Shown: piece by piece, positions 49,500 through 59,541 of the stretch
How the letters are laid out: every line of letters starts with the position of its first letter
Numbering within the stretch: the first letter of the stretch is position 1
NCBI GenBank assembly: GCA_900467685.1
Contig: UBQX01000021.1
Location: 186,001 to 250,000 of the forward strand
Reading direction: 5' to 3'
Origin: Hyphomicrobiales bacterium
GTDB taxonomy: Bacteria > Pseudomonadota > Alphaproteobacteria > Rhizobiales > Rhizobiaceae
Length of the DNA stretch: 64,000 bases
Notes under the pieces: model-generated
What the model was told of the DNA's origin: nothing
Databases searched by the model: none
Seen by the model: only the letters and a program-made list of their open reading frames with translations
Made by a program: the position numbers and the translations under genes

Positions 49500-50132
49500 A
49501 TGCTTGCGGATGTAATTACACGCGAGGGCGTCTTGAAAGCAATCGCAGAGTTCGACGAAATAGGCGAAGTCGCTTTCCTCAGGCGCTACGGCTTCGGCAA
49601 GGCCCGACACCACTTTGTTCGCCACAATGGAAAATTTTATCCGTCTAAAGCGATTTTGGGCGTTGGTCAGAAATACTCAGTGCCAGATTACAACGGCGCA
49701 GAGAAACTCAATAGGTTTTACGGCGGAAAACCCACTATTGATCGTCTCACTGAACTTGGCTTTTGGGTCGTACCATCGCAAGTTAAATCCAATCTCGATT
49801 TTGAAGAAGGCGAGAGATATAGCGCTGAAGCTCAGTTTTTTGTTCGGAGTCCTGAGCTTGTAAAAACAGCAAAGTTGACGCACGGATACTTATGCCAAGC
49901 TTGCGGTTTTGATTTTGAGGATTTTTACGGCAGTTTAGGGGCGCAATATATTGAATGTCATCACATTGATCCTCTCTCAGAGCGTCGTTCCTCCGCTAAT
50001 ACCTCAGTCGAGAATGTCGCTGTGCTCTGCAGCAATTGCCATCGAATGGTCCACCGGGAGAGACCAGCGCTTTCAGTGAAAGAACTACAAGATCGGATCG
50101 CTGTTGCTAGAGCAAAAAAGATAAATTTGTGA
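49500..50132 (+). CDS. HNH endonuclease with a ScoMcrA-like N-terminal head
   Basis: A 210-residue protein. The N-terminal half (DVITREGVLKAIAEFDEIGE, then FLRRYGFGKARHHFVRHNGK) resembles the head domain of ScoMcrA, a type IV enzyme that cuts phosphorothioated or methylated DNA. The C-terminal half is an HNH nuclease: CQACGFDFEDFYG, ECHHIDPLSE, then LCSNCHRMVHR, with both Cys pairs and catalytic His intact. It lacks the SRA-like and sulfur-recognition domains of full ScoMcrA. Its DNA is visibly AT-richer than the neighbours. GTGGAGGA before the ATG supports the start. A stand-alone defence nuclease is the likely role. Confidence 0.78.
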   Translation: MLADVITREGVLKAIAEFDEIGEVAFLRRYGFGKARHHFVRHNGKFYPSKAILGVGQKYSVPDYNGAEKLNRFYGGKPTIDRLTELGFWVVPSQVKSNLDFEEGERYSAEAQFFVRSPELVKTAKLTHGYLCQACGFDFEDFYGSLGAQYIECHHIDPLSERRSSANTSVENVAVLCSNCHRMVHRERPALSVKELQDRIAVARAKKINL

Positions 50133-50169
50133 GCGCTGAAATTATTTGAATTTTTAGGATTCATTTAAT

Positions 50170-50203
50170 GCGGCCGCAAAATACTGAATACTTTCGCGGC
50201 CGC
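50170..50203. terminator. GC-rich hairpin after carB and the HNH gene
   Basis: Two copies of the palindrome GCGGCCGC, with flanking AAA and TTT, can form a long hairpin. It lies about 25 bases after the carB stop on the minus strand and about 38 bases after the HNH stop on the plus strand. There is no strong T-tract, so terminator function is likely but not certain. Confidence 0.5.
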
Positions 50204-50227
50204 CTATTCTCGGGATTGGTGGATCGG

Positions 50228-53200
50228 TCAGAAATAGCTCTGCAGCGGGCGCACTTCCAGCTGGCCCTGCTTCAGCGCGCGGATGGCTTCCGCGGCTGCG
50301 AGCGCGCCGGACATGGTCGTGTAGTAGGGCACTTTCTGCATGAGGGCGGCGCGGCGGAGCGACTTGGAGTCGGAGATCGCCTTGTTGCCGTCGGTCGTGT
50401 TGAAGACCAGCTGGACCTGGCGGTTGCGGATGGCGTCCTCGATATGGGGGCGGCCTTCCAGAACCTTGTTGATCTTGATCGCCTCGATGCCGTTTTCGGC
50501 GAGGAAGCGCTGCGTGCCGCCGGTGGCCAGAACCCTGAAGCCGATATCGGCGAGGATCCGGATGGCGGGCAGGATGCGGTCCTTGTCGCCGTCGCGGACG
50601 GAGACGAACACGGTGCCTTCACGCGGCAGGTCGACGCCGGCACCGAGCTGCGACTTGGCAAAGGCCAGCGCGTAATCGGTGTCCAGACCCATGACTTCGC
50701 CGGTGGAGCGCATTTCCGGGCCGAGCAGCGTGTCGACGCCGGGGAAGCGTGCAAACGGGAAGACGGCTTCCTTGACCGCGATGTGCTTCAGCGCACGCGG
50801 ATCGGGCTTCTTGCCATAGGCGGCGATGGCTTCGTCCAGCTTTTCGCCGGCCATGATGCGGGCGGCGATCTTGGCGATCGGCGCGCCGATGGTCTTGGCG
50901 ACGAAGGGCACCGTGCGCGAGGCGCGCGGGTTCACTTCGAGAATGTAGATCGTGCCGTCCTTGACCGCGAACTGCACGTTCATCAGGCCGCCAACGTTCA
51001 GCGCCTTGGCGAGGATCTTGGTCTGGCGCTCCAGTTCGTCGACCATTTCGGTCGGCAGCGTGTGGACGGGCAGCGAGCAGGCGCTATCGCCCGAATGGAT
51101 GCCGGCCTCTTCGATATGCTCCATGATGCCGGAGACGAAAACGTCCTTGCCGTCGCAGAGGCAGTCGACGTCGACTTCGATGGCATTGGTCAGGTAGCTG
51201 TCGAAGAGAAGCGGATTCTTGCCGAGCAGCGTGTTGATCTGGCCGGTCTTGTCGTTCGGATAGCGCGCCTTGATGTCTTCCGGCACGAGTTCCGGAACGG
51301 TGTCCAGCAGGTAGGACTGGAGCTGGCCTTCCGAATGGATGATCTGCATGGCGCGGCCGCCGAGAACATAGGACGGACGCACGACCAGCGGGAAGCCGAT
51401 CTCGCCGGCGACGAGGCGGGCCTGTTCGACCGAGTAGGCGATGCCATTGTTCGGCTGCGTCAGGTCGAGCTTCTGCAGAAGCTTCTGGAAGCGGTCGCGG
51501 TCTTCGGCAAGGTCGATCATGTCCGGCGCGGTGCCGAGGATCGGAATGCCGTTCTTTTCAAGTGCCTCTGCGAGCTTCAGCGGGGTCTGGCCGCCGAACT
51601 GCACGATGACGCCGACAAGCTCGCCGCTTTCCTGTTCGGCGCGCAGGATCTCGATCACGTCTTCGGCCGTCAGCGGCTCGAAATAGAGACGGTCGGAGGT
51701 GTCGTAGTCGGTCGAGACGGTTTCCGGGTTGCAGTTGACCATGATGGCTTCAAAGCCGGCATCCTTCAGGGCGAAGGCAGCGTGGCAGCAGCAATAGTCG
51801 AATTCGATGCCCTGGCCGATGCGGTTCGGGCCGCCGCCGAGGATGACGACCTTCTTGCGCGTCGAAACCTGCGCTTCGGAGCGCGTGCTGCCTGCAAAGG
51901 GCGTCTCGTAGGTCGAGTACATGTAGGCGGTCGGCGAGGCGAATTCGGCCGCGCAGGTGTCGATGCGCTTATAGACCGGGCGGACGTTGAGGCGGTTGCG
52001 CAGATGCGCGACTTCCTTGGCGGTCTTGCCCGTCAGCGAGGCGAGGCGGGCGTCGGAGAAGCCCATAGCCTTCAGCATGCGGAGGTTCTGCTCGTCTTCC
52101 GGGACGCCGTGCTCGCGCACGCGGGCTTCCATGTCGACGATCTTCTTGAGCTGGGCGATGAACCACGGGTCGATCTTGCAGCCCTGATGCACTTCCTCTT
52201 CGGTCATGCCGAGGCGCAGCGCCTGGGCGACGTGGCGCAGGCGGTTCGGCGTCGGGGTGCCGATGGCGGCGCGGATGGCGTTCTTGTCGTCGCCATCGCC
52301 GAGGCCGGGGATTTCGATCTCGTCGAGGCCGGTGAGGCCGGTTTCAAGGCCGCGAAGGGCCTTCTGCAGCGATTCCGCGAAGGTGCGGCCAATCGCCATG
52401 ACTTCGCCGACCGACTTCATGGCCGTGGTCAGAACCGGCGATGCGCCCGGGAACTTCTCGAAGGCGAAGCGCGGGATCTTGGTGACGACGTAGTCGATGG
52501 ACGGCTCGAACGAGGCGGGCGTTGCGCCGCCGGTGATGTCGTTTTCCAGTTCGTCCAGCGTGTAGCCGACGGCGAGCTTGGCGGCGATCTTGGCGATCGG
52601 GAAGCCGGTCGCCTTCGAGGCCAGCGCCGAGGAGCGCGACACGCGCGGGTTCATCTCGATGACGACGAGGCGGCCGTTTTCCGGATTGACGGCGAACTGC
52701 ACGTTCGAGCCGCCGGTCTCGACGCCGATCTCGCGCAGCACGGCAATCGAGGCGTTGCGCATGATCTGGTATTCTTTATCGGTGAGCGTCAGGGCAGGGG
52801 CTACTGTGATACTATCGCCCGTGTGGACGCCCATCGGGTCGATGTTTTCGATCGAGCAGATGATGATGCAATTGTCCGCCTTGTCGCGGACGACTTCCAT
52901 CTCGTATTCCTTCCAGCCGAGTACGCTTTCTTCGATCAGCACTTCGGTCGTCGGCGAGGCGTCGAGGCCGTAGCCGATGATGTCGAAGAATTCCGAGCGG
53001 TTGTAGGCAATGCCGCCGCCGGTGCCGCCCATGGTGAAGGACGGGCGGATGATGGCGGGCAGGCCGACGACGTCGAGCGCCTGCGCGGCAATCGCCATGG
53101 CATGGCTGATATAGCGCTGCTTGCGGTCGCTCTCGCCGAGGTTCCACTGGTTTTCGAGGTCGTCGAGCGCCTTGTCGAGCGCGTCGCCGGAAAGCTCGGC

Positions 53201-53710
53201 GCGCAGCTTCGCGCGTGCGGCCTCATGCGTCTTGCGGTCGGCATTCTTGATGTCGGTGGCGTTGGCCAGCATCGACTTCGGCGTTTCAAGGCCGATCTTT
53301 TCCATCGCTTCGCGGAAGAGGGCGCGGTCTTCGGCCTTGTCGATGGCTTCGGGCTTGGCGCCGATCATCTCGACATTGTAGCGGTCGAGCACGCCCATGC
53401 GCTTCAGGGAAAGCGCCGTGTTGAGGGCCGTCTGGCCGCCCATGGTGGGGAGCAGCGCGTCGGGGCGCTCCTTGGCGATGATCTTGGCGACGACTTCAGG
53501 GGTGATCGGCTCGATATAGGTCGCATCCGCGAGGCCCGGATCGGTCATGATCGTGGCCGGGTTGGAGTTGACGAGGATGACGCGGTATCCCTCTTCCTTC
53601 AGGGCCTTGCAGGCCTGAGTGCCGGAATAGTCGAATTCGCAAGCCTGACCGATGACAATCGGCCCCGCGCCGATGATGAGGATCGATTTGATATCTTGGC
53701 GCTTCGGCAT
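50228..53710 (-). CDS. carB: Carbamoyl-phosphate synthase large subunit
   Basis: A 1160-residue synthetase subunit that makes carbamoyl phosphate from bicarbonate, ammonia (from CarA) and two ATP, for arginine and pyrimidines. Two ATP-grasp halves are visible ([14 protein letters not shown] in the first, [14 protein letters not shown] in the second), an oligomerisation region and a C-terminal MGS-like regulatory domain ([20 protein letters not shown]). The ATG at 53710 gives the usual start [20 protein letters not shown]. carA is 8.4 kb away on the same strand. Confidence 0.97.
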   Translation of the reverse strand: MPKRQDIKSILIIGAGPIVIGQACEFDYSGTQACKALKEEGYRVILVNSNPATIMTDPGLADATYIEPITPEVVAKIIAKERPDALLPTMGGQTALNTALSLKRMGVLDRYNVEMIGAKPEAIDKAEDRALFREAMEKIGLETPKSMLANATDIKNADRKTHEAARAKLRAELSGDALDKALDDLENQWNLGESDRKQRYISHAMAIAAQALDVVGLPAIIRPSFTMGGTGGGIAYNRSEFFDIIGYGLDASPTTEVLIEESVLGWKEYEMEVVRDKADNCIIICSIENIDPMGVHTGDSITVAPALTLTDKEYQIMRNASIAVLREIGVETGGSNVQFAVNPENGRLVVIEMNPRVSRSSALASKATGFPIAKIAAKLAVGYTLDELENDITGGATPASFEPSIDYVVTKIPRFAFEKFPGASPVLTTAMKSVGEVMAIGRTFAESLQKALRGLETGLTGLDEIEIPGLGDGDDKNAIRAAIGTPTPNRLRHVAQALRLGMTEEEVHQGCKIDPWFIAQLKKIVDMEARVREHGVPEDEQNLRMLKAMGFSDARLASLTGKTAKEVAHLRNRLNVRPVYKRIDTCAAEFASPTAYMYSTYETPFAGSTRSEAQVSTRKKVVILGGGPNRIGQGIEFDYCCCHAAFALKDAGFEAIMVNCNPETVSTDYDTSDRLYFEPLTAEDVIEILRAEQESGELVGVIVQFGGQTPLKLAEALEKNGIPILGTAPDMIDLAEDRDRFQKLLQKLDLTQPNNGIAYSVEQARLVAGEIGFPLVVRPSYVLGGRAMQIIHSEGQLQSYLLDTVPELVPEDIKARYPNDKTGQINTLLGKNPLLFDSYLTNAIEVDVDCLCDGKDVFVSGIMEHIEEAGIHSGDSACSLPVHTLPTEMVDELERQTKILAKALNVGGLMNVQFAVKDGTIYILEVNPRASRTVPFVAKTIGAPIAKIAARIMAGEKLDEAIAAYGKKPDPRALKHIAVKEAVFPFARFPGVDTLLGPEMRSTGEVMGLDTDYALAFAKSQLGAGVDLPREGTVFVSVRDGDKDRILPAIRILADIGFRVLATGGTQRFLAENGIEAIKINKVLEGRPHIEDAIRNRQVQLVFNTTDGNKAISDSKSLRRAALMQKVPYYTTMSGALAAAEAIRALKQGQLEVRPLQSYF

Positions 53711-53998
53711 GGCGTCATTCCAACTTTCTTGTTTCCGCAAACTCTTGTCCGAAAGGCGTTTTCGGGAGCGTGCATGGGGCCTGCATGAAAAACCGGCGAC
53801 GGTTCGGGACCGGGCCGGGTGCGGGCTTTCTGACTTAAAGGCTAGGTGGGCCTTATAGGGAATGTCTTGAAGGAAACCAACCCCGAAAATCGCGGTTTCC
53901 GGGGGAAAGTTTGAGTCATTTCGGGGCTCGAACCTCTCGGTCCTCGCGCGCAAGTTGGGCCTATAACGAAAACCAGGTATTGAGGCTGGCCAGGCGCC
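53711..53998. other. Leader and spacer between the MFS exporter and carB
   Basis: Non-coding as far as can be seen. It should contain the carB promoter and 5' leader. No terminator or attenuator hairpin with a T-tract was recognised. Confidence 0.35.
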
Positions 53999-55528
53999 TC
54001 AATCCTTCTTCACCGGCAGCTGTATATTCTTCAGGCTCAGAGCGCAAACAAGTGAGACTAGCCCGATCGCTGCGCTGGCAAGGAAGAGCGGGTGGAAGGC
54101 GCTGTGGTAGACGCTGGCAATTGCCTGGCGCGTCGCATCAGGGAGGCCCGAGACGTCCTTCGGGGTGAGTTTCTCGATATCATCCACGCCGGGGATCGGC
54201 ACGGTCAGATGGGCCACGCTGGCAGCAAGAATCGCCCCGTAGACCGAGATGCCGATGGATGCGCCGCCCATGCGCGTGAGTGTCACGACGCCGGTTGCGG
54301 CACCCGTGTCGCGCCTGTCGGCGGCGTTCTGGACACCCAGAACCGGAACCTGCTGGGCGACGCCGATGCCAAGACCGTTGACGAGCAGCAGCGGTGCGAT
54401 TGCCCATAACGGTGCGGACAGCGGCAGGAAGGCGATGGCCGTCAGCGCCAGCACGGCGGAAACGCCCGAGATCACAGCGAAGATCTTGTAACGGCCGGTG
54501 CGCGACATGATGCGGCCGGCGGTCAGCGAGCCGATGGCGATGCCGCCGGTGAGCGGGATGAAGAAGAGGCCTGCATTGGTGGGCGTCAGGCCCACTGCCG
54601 ATTGAAGATAGAGTGCAAAATACGTCGACAGGCCGATCCCGATCGCGCCGCTGGCCATTGAGTAGACGAGCAGCAGGTTGACGGTCGATTTCGAGAAGAG
54701 GCTGAGCGGTACGACGGGTTCCGCGACCCGCTTTTCTACCTGTATCCAGATGACGATGCAGAGTGCGCCGATGCCGAGGATGGCGAGGCTTTGCGGGGCG
54801 AAGAGACCGCCGAAGAGTTCCGAGCTATCGGCCCAGAGCACGAAGCTGGCGATCGCTGCAGCGATCAGGATCGCGCCCAGATAGTCGATCTTCGGCTTGC
54901 GGTTCGGGCGCTTGTAGGGGAGCATCGCGCCGATACCGAGAAGCACGACTAGGCCGATGGGCAGGTTGATGAGGAAGATCGAGCGCCAGCCGAAAAGGTC
55001 GCTCATCACGCCGCCGAGAGCCGGTCCGACCGCGCCGGAGAGCATGAGCATCAGGCTTGAGTAGCTCTGATATTTGGCCCTTTCGCGCGGCTCGAAGAGA
55101 TCGGCATTGATCGAGAAGATGGAGACCATGATGCCGCCGCCACCGAGTGCCTGCAGCACCCTAGCCGCAATCAGCGTATCCATCGAAACCGCCAGTCCGC
55201 AGGTGGCCGAACCGAGCGTGAAGATGAAGACGGCGGCCATCATGACGTATTTGCGGCCGAACAGATCGCCGAGCTTTCCATAAAGCGGCATGACCGCGCT
55301 CGATGCCAGCAGATAGGCCGAGCCCACCCAGCCGAAGCGTTCAAGCTGACCGAACTCGCCAACGATGGTAGGCAGAGCCGTTGCGACGATCTGGTTGTCG
55401 AGCGTTGCCATGAAGACGCCCGTGAGCAGGAAGGCGAAGACGATCAGCCGCCGTCGCTGGTCAAGTTCCATCGGTGCGTCGGGATGGATCTGGGCGGATG
55501 CCGGGGCGGGCTTGATACGGTTATGCAT
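53999..55528 (-). CDS. MFS drug exporter of the DHA2 (EmrB/QacA) family
   Basis: A 509-residue exporter with about 14 hydrophobic segments. Motif A-like GKLGDLFGRKYVMM and the DHA2 helix-1 motif FMATLDNQIVATALPTI (motif D1) identify the family, which exports multiple toxic compounds with protons. The ATG at 55528 has a weak site; a later ATG at 55471 is possible. It is divergent from a MarR-family gene that is the probable repressor, with an inverted repeat between them. Confidence 0.9.
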   Translation of the reverse strand: MHNRIKPAPASAQIHPDAPMELDQRRRLIVFAFLLTGVFMATLDNQIVATALPTIVGEFGQLERFGWVGSAYLLASSAVMPLYGKLGDLFGRKYVMMAAVFIFTLGSATCGLAVSMDTLIAARVLQALGGGGIMVSIFSINADLFEPRERAKYQSYSSLMLMLSGAVGPALGGVMSDLFGWRSIFLINLPIGLVVLLGIGAMLPYKRPNRKPKIDYLGAILIAAAIASFVLWADSSELFGGLFAPQSLAILGIGALCIVIWIQVEKRVAEPVVPLSLFSKSTVNLLLVYSMASGAIGIGLSTYFALYLQSAVGLTPTNAGLFFIPLTGGIAIGSLTAGRIMSRTGRYKIFAVISGVSAVLALTAIAFLPLSAPLWAIAPLLLVNGLGIGVAQQVPVLGVQNAADRRDTGAATGVVTLTRMGGASIGISVYGAILAASVAHLTVPIPGVDDIEKLTPKDVSGLPDATRQAIASVYHSAFHPLFLASAAIGLVSLVCALSLKNIQLPVKKD

Positions 55529-55594
55529 GACAAGGCAATCTCGATAGGATAGCTCAAGAACGAGTGGCGCATTTATGTGCCTATGGCAAACAGA

Positions 55595-55616
55595 TGTCAA
55601 ATTCATATACGTGACA
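55595..55616. promoter_or_regulatory. Operator candidate between the MFS exporter and its MarR-type regulator
   Basis: TGTCA and TGACA are inverted arms separated by 12 bases, in the 141-base spacer of the divergent genes, 67 bases before the MFS start and 54 before the regulator start. The site is well placed to control both. Confidence 0.45.
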
Positions 55617-55669
55617 AACGCAATTAAATCTGTTATGCCCGAGTGAGATCAAGGGGACCTGCATCGTCC

Positions 55670-56182
55670 ATGAGTGCACATGCCGAACACGCGCGTGACC
55701 GCGCAAAGCCAGAAACGGCTGCCGATATCGCTCTGATCGGACAGGCGATGTCGCGCATGCGGCTGATGATTGGCCGTCGGATCATCGGGCGGATGGCCAT
55801 GAAGCGCGCAGCGCCGACATTGGAACTCTCGCATCTCGACGTGATCGAGGCGGTGCGCCGGATCTCGGAGACGGGGGAGGTGACGGTGGGTGCCGTTGCC
55901 GACATGATGCATGTCGATCCCTCGCGCAGCAGCCGGTTGATTTCGGAACTCGTGCAGGGTGAGTTTCTTGTCCGCTCGGTCTCGCAAGCCGATGCGCGGC
56001 GTGCGGTCGTTGAACTGACCGAGAAGGCACGCGCCTATTTCCGCGAGGCGCAGAGCGTGAAGCGCGATATCATCGAGTCCATCGTTGCCGACTGGAGTCC
56101 GGAGGATATCGCGCATTTCGGCCGGCTCTATCTCAAGTTCGTCGATGAGTTCGAGCAGCGGGCGAAGTCGTCCGAAGTCTGA
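55670..56182 (+). CDS. MarR-family regulator of the divergent MFS exporter
   Basis: A 170-residue winged-helix protein: VGAVADMMHVDPSRSSRLIS is the recognition helix, then the wing VSQADARRAVVELTEKARAY. The ATG at 55670 is chosen; GGGGA lies upstream at loose spacing. Divergent placement with a DHA2 exporter is the classic layout of a drug-responsive repressor. Ligand unknown. Confidence 0.86.
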   Translation: MSAHAEHARDRAKPETAADIALIGQAMSRMRLMIGRRIIGRMAMKRAAPTLELSHLDVIEAVRRISETGEVTVGAVADMMHVDPSRSSRLISELVQGEFLVRSVSQADARRAVVELTEKARAYFREAQSVKRDIIESIVADWSPEDIAHFGRLYLKFVDEFEQRAKSSEV

Positions 56183-56278
56183 TGTCGCATCTGCGCAGGA
56201 AGCGGCTCAAAAAGACGTTCCCTTGATCGCGCGATTCTGTCAGAAGGCGGGGATCATTTTCCCGGAAAGCCCGCCCCC

Positions 56279-57205
56279 ATGACCGCATCCGCGTCGCCGA
56301 AGCCCGAGACTCCAGCTATTGCAACCGTTTCCGGGCGACCGGCGGGCTTTGCGCTCGGTCTCGTCGCCATGATTGCGGCAGCGCTTGCCATGAGCATTTC
56401 GCCGTCGCTGGTCCGGCTTGCCGATGTCGGCCCCTATGCCAGCGCCTTCTGGCGCGTCTTTCTTGCTTTGCCGGTGTTGTGGTTCTGGATGCTGCAGGAA
56501 GAGCGGCAGAGGCCGGATGCGCCGCGTGCGCGGTTTCCGCTGGCGACCATTCTCGCCGGTCTCGCCTTCACCGGCGATCTGTTCTTCTGGCATCTGACGG
56601 TGATGCACACGAGCATCGCCAACGGCACGTTCTTCGCCACGATGGCACCGCTTTGGGTCGTCATCTTCGGCTGGCTTCTGCTCCGGCAGCGCGTGAGCCG
56701 GATGACGCTTGCGGGGCTAGGCCTTTGCCTCGTCGGCGGTGCGGCCCTGGTGGCCGAAAGTCTTGCCTTCAACCCGGCCCATGCGCTGGGCGATGCCATG
56801 GGCATCGTCACCGGTGTCTTCTTCGGCCTCTATTTCCTGTGCGTCGGCGCGGCGCGGCTGAAGAGCGGCGCGGCGCGCGTGACCTTCGAGATGAGCCTGA
56901 TCACGGCGGCACTTCTCTTCGTCGTCGCCTATGTGATGGAGCCGCATATCCTGCCGAAGAGCGGTTATGGCTGGGGCATCCTTCTGACGCTGGCCTTCGT
57001 CAGCCACGCGGGCGGGCAGGGGCTGCTTTCGATTGCACTCGGGCGGTTGCCGACGGTGTTCTCATCGCTGGTTATCTTCCTGGAGGCGATCGCTGCGGCC
57101 ATCATCGCCTGGATCCTACTCGACGAGCCGGTGTCCCTGCTTCAGGCGGCGGGCGGCATGGTCATCCTGGCCGGCATCTGGATCGCCCGGCCGAAATCGG
57201 CCTGA
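56279..57205 (+). CDS. EamA/DMT-family transporter
   Basis: A 308-residue membrane protein with ten hydrophobic helices in two EamA repeats (SPSLVRLADVGPYASAFWRV opening the first and LAFVSHAGGQGLLSIALGRL the second). Substrate unknown; the family moves metabolites. It is a second copy of the family in this window (the other at 36531-37424), and the sequences differ throughout. It is convergent with the LytTR gene, ten bases apart. Confidence 0.87.
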   Translation: MTASASPKPETPAIATVSGRPAGFALGLVAMIAAALAMSISPSLVRLADVGPYASAFWRVFLALPVLWFWMLQEERQRPDAPRARFPLATILAGLAFTGDLFFWHLTVMHTSIANGTFFATMAPLWVVIFGWLLLRQRVSRMTLAGLGLCLVGGAALVAESLAFNPAHALGDAMGIVTGVFFGLYFLCVGAARLKSGAARVTFEMSLITAALLFVVAYVMEPHILPKSGYGWGILLTLAFVSHAGGQGLLSIALGRLPTVFSSLVIFLEAIAAAIIAWILLDEPVSLLQAAGGMVILAGIWIARPKSA

Positions 57206-57214
57206 TAGAGCGGG

Positions 57215-58078
57215 TCAATCGACAGACCATTTGGCGACCTTGGCCTTGACCTCGCCTGCAAAGCTGCGGCTGACGGGAAGTTCCGTCCCGTCCTTCAGCC
57301 GCGCGAGCAGCTTGCCATCCTTTGTCATAAGCGTCTCGAAGGCAGCGCGCGCGATCCAGTGCGAGCGGTGGATCTGGGTGCCGATGGTGTCGCCGATCTC
57401 GGACAGCGCATCGGAAAAGCGGATCAGGATAAGTTCGCGTCCGCGGCTGGTGACGGTCAGTGTATAATGATCCTCGGCGGAAAGGCGCAGGACCGGTCCG
57501 CGGTTTTCCGGTTTGAGGCGGGAGAGTATAGGCGGCGGTTCAGGAGCCGGGGGCGGCACGGGCGTTGGCTGCACGACTTGCGCCTCGGGCGCAACCGGCA
57601 ACGAAACGCCAAGCGCGCCGGCCTCCGTCGCGAGCCTCACCTGCTTCTCATGCCTCATCGACGCCCAGAAAATCAGCGTGAAGACGAGTGCGATCGGGAG
57701 CGATTGAGCGGTATTTTCAGCATAGCGCGGCCATGATGGTTCCGGCCCGCGCCAGGAGTAAACCACCAGCATCGTGGAAAGCCCGATGACAGGGCAGCTC
57801 AGCAGCGAACCGACGAGCATGCGCAGGAATGGCCGGGCGATGAGACGGTCCAGATAGAGTTCGGCGAACACGACGAAGACGATCGCGATCCATGTGCCGA
57901 GGAACATGTTCACCAGCCAGAAACCGAAGCGTGGCAGCACGCCCATGAATTGGTCGGTTCCAAACGGACCGATGGCCGTAAACAGGACAACGATGGCCGC
58001 AAGCACGATCCAGAAATTTCTGGAACCTGCAAACTCCTGCAGTTCGCGAAGCGCGGAATGCCATTTGCCACCGTTCAC
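57215..58078 (-). CDS. Membrane-bound LytTR-family DNA-binding regulator
   Basis: A 287-residue protein with four hydrophobic helices in the first 145 residues (FWIVLAAIVVLFTAIG, FGFWLVNMFLGTWIAIVFVV), a proline-rich linker (about 165-190, PTPVPPPAPEPPP) and a C-terminal LytTR domain (LRLSAEDHYTLTVTSRGREL, then IHRSHWIARAAFETLM). LytTR proteins bind DNA as dimers and usually follow a receiver domain; here a membrane domain replaces it. GTG start at 58078 with GAGG upstream. Targets unknown. Confidence 0.83.
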   Translation of the reverse strand: MNGGKWHSALRELQEFAGSRNFWIVLAAIVVLFTAIGPFGTDQFMGVLPRFGFWLVNMFLGTWIAIVFVVFAELYLDRLIARPFLRMLVGSLLSCPVIGLSTMLVVYSWRGPEPSWPRYAENTAQSLPIALVFTLIFWASMRHEKQVRLATEAGALGVSLPVAPEAQVVQPTPVPPPAPEPPPILSRLKPENRGPVLRLSAEDHYTLTVTSRGRELILIRFSDALSEIGDTIGTQIHRSHWIARAAFETLMTKDGKLLARLKDGTELPVSRSFAGEVKAKVAKWSVD

Positions 58079-58170
58079 GTATAGGCCTCTTCAACGTGCG
58101 TAGACGGATTTGATCGGCGGAAACAATTGGACGAAGCCGAGGTCAGTTGCAATCCCCCGGAGCCAGTCAA

Positions 58171-58710
58171 ATGAACCTGCAGCCCTTTCTAGACGCATCT
58201 TTTGCCGTACAGTTTCACGTCCTCACCGTCATTCCGGCGGCTTTTCTCGGTGCCTATGTTCTTTTGACCCGAAAGGGCACACGACGGCACAAGCTGCTCG
58301 GCCGGATCTGGATGATCCTGATGGTGCTGACGGCGGTTTCCACCTTTTTCATCCACCAGATCCGCGTGTGGGGCGATTTCAGTCCGATCCATATCCTCTC
58401 CGTTGTCGTAATCACCTCCTGCGGCATGGCGATCTGGCAGATTCGGCGCGGCAATGTCCGGGCGCATAAAACCGCCCTGATCAGTGCCTATATCGGCGGT
58501 ATCTTCGGGGCAGGCATCTTTACCTTCTGGCCGGGCCGGATGATGAACGCGATCTTCATCGGCGGTTCTGATGCTGCGACCCCGCAATCGACAATGCACG
58601 CGATCGTCGCTGCGGCAGTGGTTGTCGGGCTCGGATATGCTTATACGATGTACGTGACGCGGTTCCGGTCCGTGCCGCGCCGCAATGCCCGATCAATTAA
58701 AAATGCCTGA
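58171..58710 (+). CDS. DUF2306 membrane protein
   Basis: A 179-residue protein with about five hydrophobic segments and conserved His-containing stretches (FHVLTVIPAAFLGAYVLL, RRHKLLGRIWMILMVLTAVS, FFIHQIRVWGDFSPIH, VRAHKTALISAYIGG), typical of DUF2306, a group of unknown biochemical role; histidines may bind heme or metal. GGAG before the ATG at 58171 supports the start. It precedes the GST gene by 11 bases and likely shares its transcript. Confidence 0.82.
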   Translation: MNLQPFLDASFAVQFHVLTVIPAAFLGAYVLLTRKGTRRHKLLGRIWMILMVLTAVSTFFIHQIRVWGDFSPIHILSVVVITSCGMAIWQIRRGNVRAHKTALISAYIGGIFGAGIFTFWPGRMMNAIFIGGSDAATPQSTMHAIVAAAVVVGLGYAYTMYVTRFRSVPRRNARSIKNA

Positions 58711-58721
58711 CGGAGAAACAT

Positions 58722-59369
58722 GTGCTGATCGTCCATTACCTCAACAATTCCCGAGCCCACCGTCTCATCTGGCTGCTTGAGGAGCTTGGCCTCGAATACC
58801 AGATCAAGTTCTACAAGCGAGGCCCCGATTATCGGGCGCCTGCGGAATTGAAGAAGGTGCATCCGCTCGGCAAGTCGCCGGTGCTGGAGGACGACGGCCT
58901 TGTGATAGCCGAGAGCGGGGCGATCTTCGAATATCTTCTGGAGAAATATGATCCCAAGGGCCTCGTGCCGGCAAGGGGCACGCCCGAGCGCATGGCCTAC
59001 ACCTATTGGCTCCACTATGCCGAAGGCTCCGCCATGCCGCTTCTGGTCATGAAGCTGATTTTCGGGATGATCCCGAAGCAGGTTCCCTTCTTCATGAAGC
59101 CGTTTGCCAAGGCGATCAGCGGCAGCGTCATGCAACGCATGCTCGATCCGCAGCTGAAGGACAATGCCGATCTGTGGGAAGCCGAGCTTTCCGAAAACGG
59201 CTGGTTTGCCGGCTCACAATTCTCCGCCGCGGATATCATCATGAGCTTCCCGGTCGAGGCGGCCATCACGCGGGCGGGTCTCGGGTCCAATTACCGCGCC
59301 ATCAATTCCTGGCTCCACGCGATCAAGACCCGGCCCGCCTATCAGCGGGCGGCCGAAAAGGTCAGTTGA
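58722..59369 (+). CDS. Glutathione S-transferase
   Basis: A 215-residue enzyme with the thioredoxin-like N-terminal domain (VHYLNNSRAHRLIWLLEELG, LGKSPVLEDDGLVIAESGAI) and an all-helical C-terminal domain ending GWFAGSQFSAADIIMSFPV. The likely catalytic residue is Ser or Tyr near the N-terminal NNSRAHR turn. GTG start at 58722 with ACGGAGA upstream. It sits 11 bases after DUF2306. Substrate unknown. Confidence 0.9.
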   Translation: MLIVHYLNNSRAHRLIWLLEELGLEYQIKFYKRGPDYRAPAELKKVHPLGKSPVLEDDGLVIAESGAIFEYLLEKYDPKGLVPARGTPERMAYTYWLHYAEGSAMPLLVMKLIFGMIPKQVPFFMKPFAKAISGSVMQRMLDPQLKDNADLWEAELSENGWFAGSQFSAADIIMSFPVEAAITRAGLGSNYRAINSWLHAIKTRPAYQRAAEKVS

Positions 59370-59541
59370 TCTTGCTGCCATGCATTTGCCGCGCCGCTGA
59401 ATTCGGATAAAACGTTGTCTTTAAACGTGCGGGATTTCCCAAAGGCTGCCACTGAAAACAAAGATCTGACGCATTCGCGCGGAACTGAAAGATCGTGGCA
59501 CGCTTTAGAGGTAAATTCAGCGATCGAGAGAGGGGCACGCC

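Noticed and set aside
50168-53788. Very long open frame on the plus strand (about 1200 codons) opposite carB
   Set aside because: It is the antisense shadow of a high-GC gene: the peptide is rich in Arg, Gly, Asp and His with no recognisable domain, while the minus strand encodes complete CarB.
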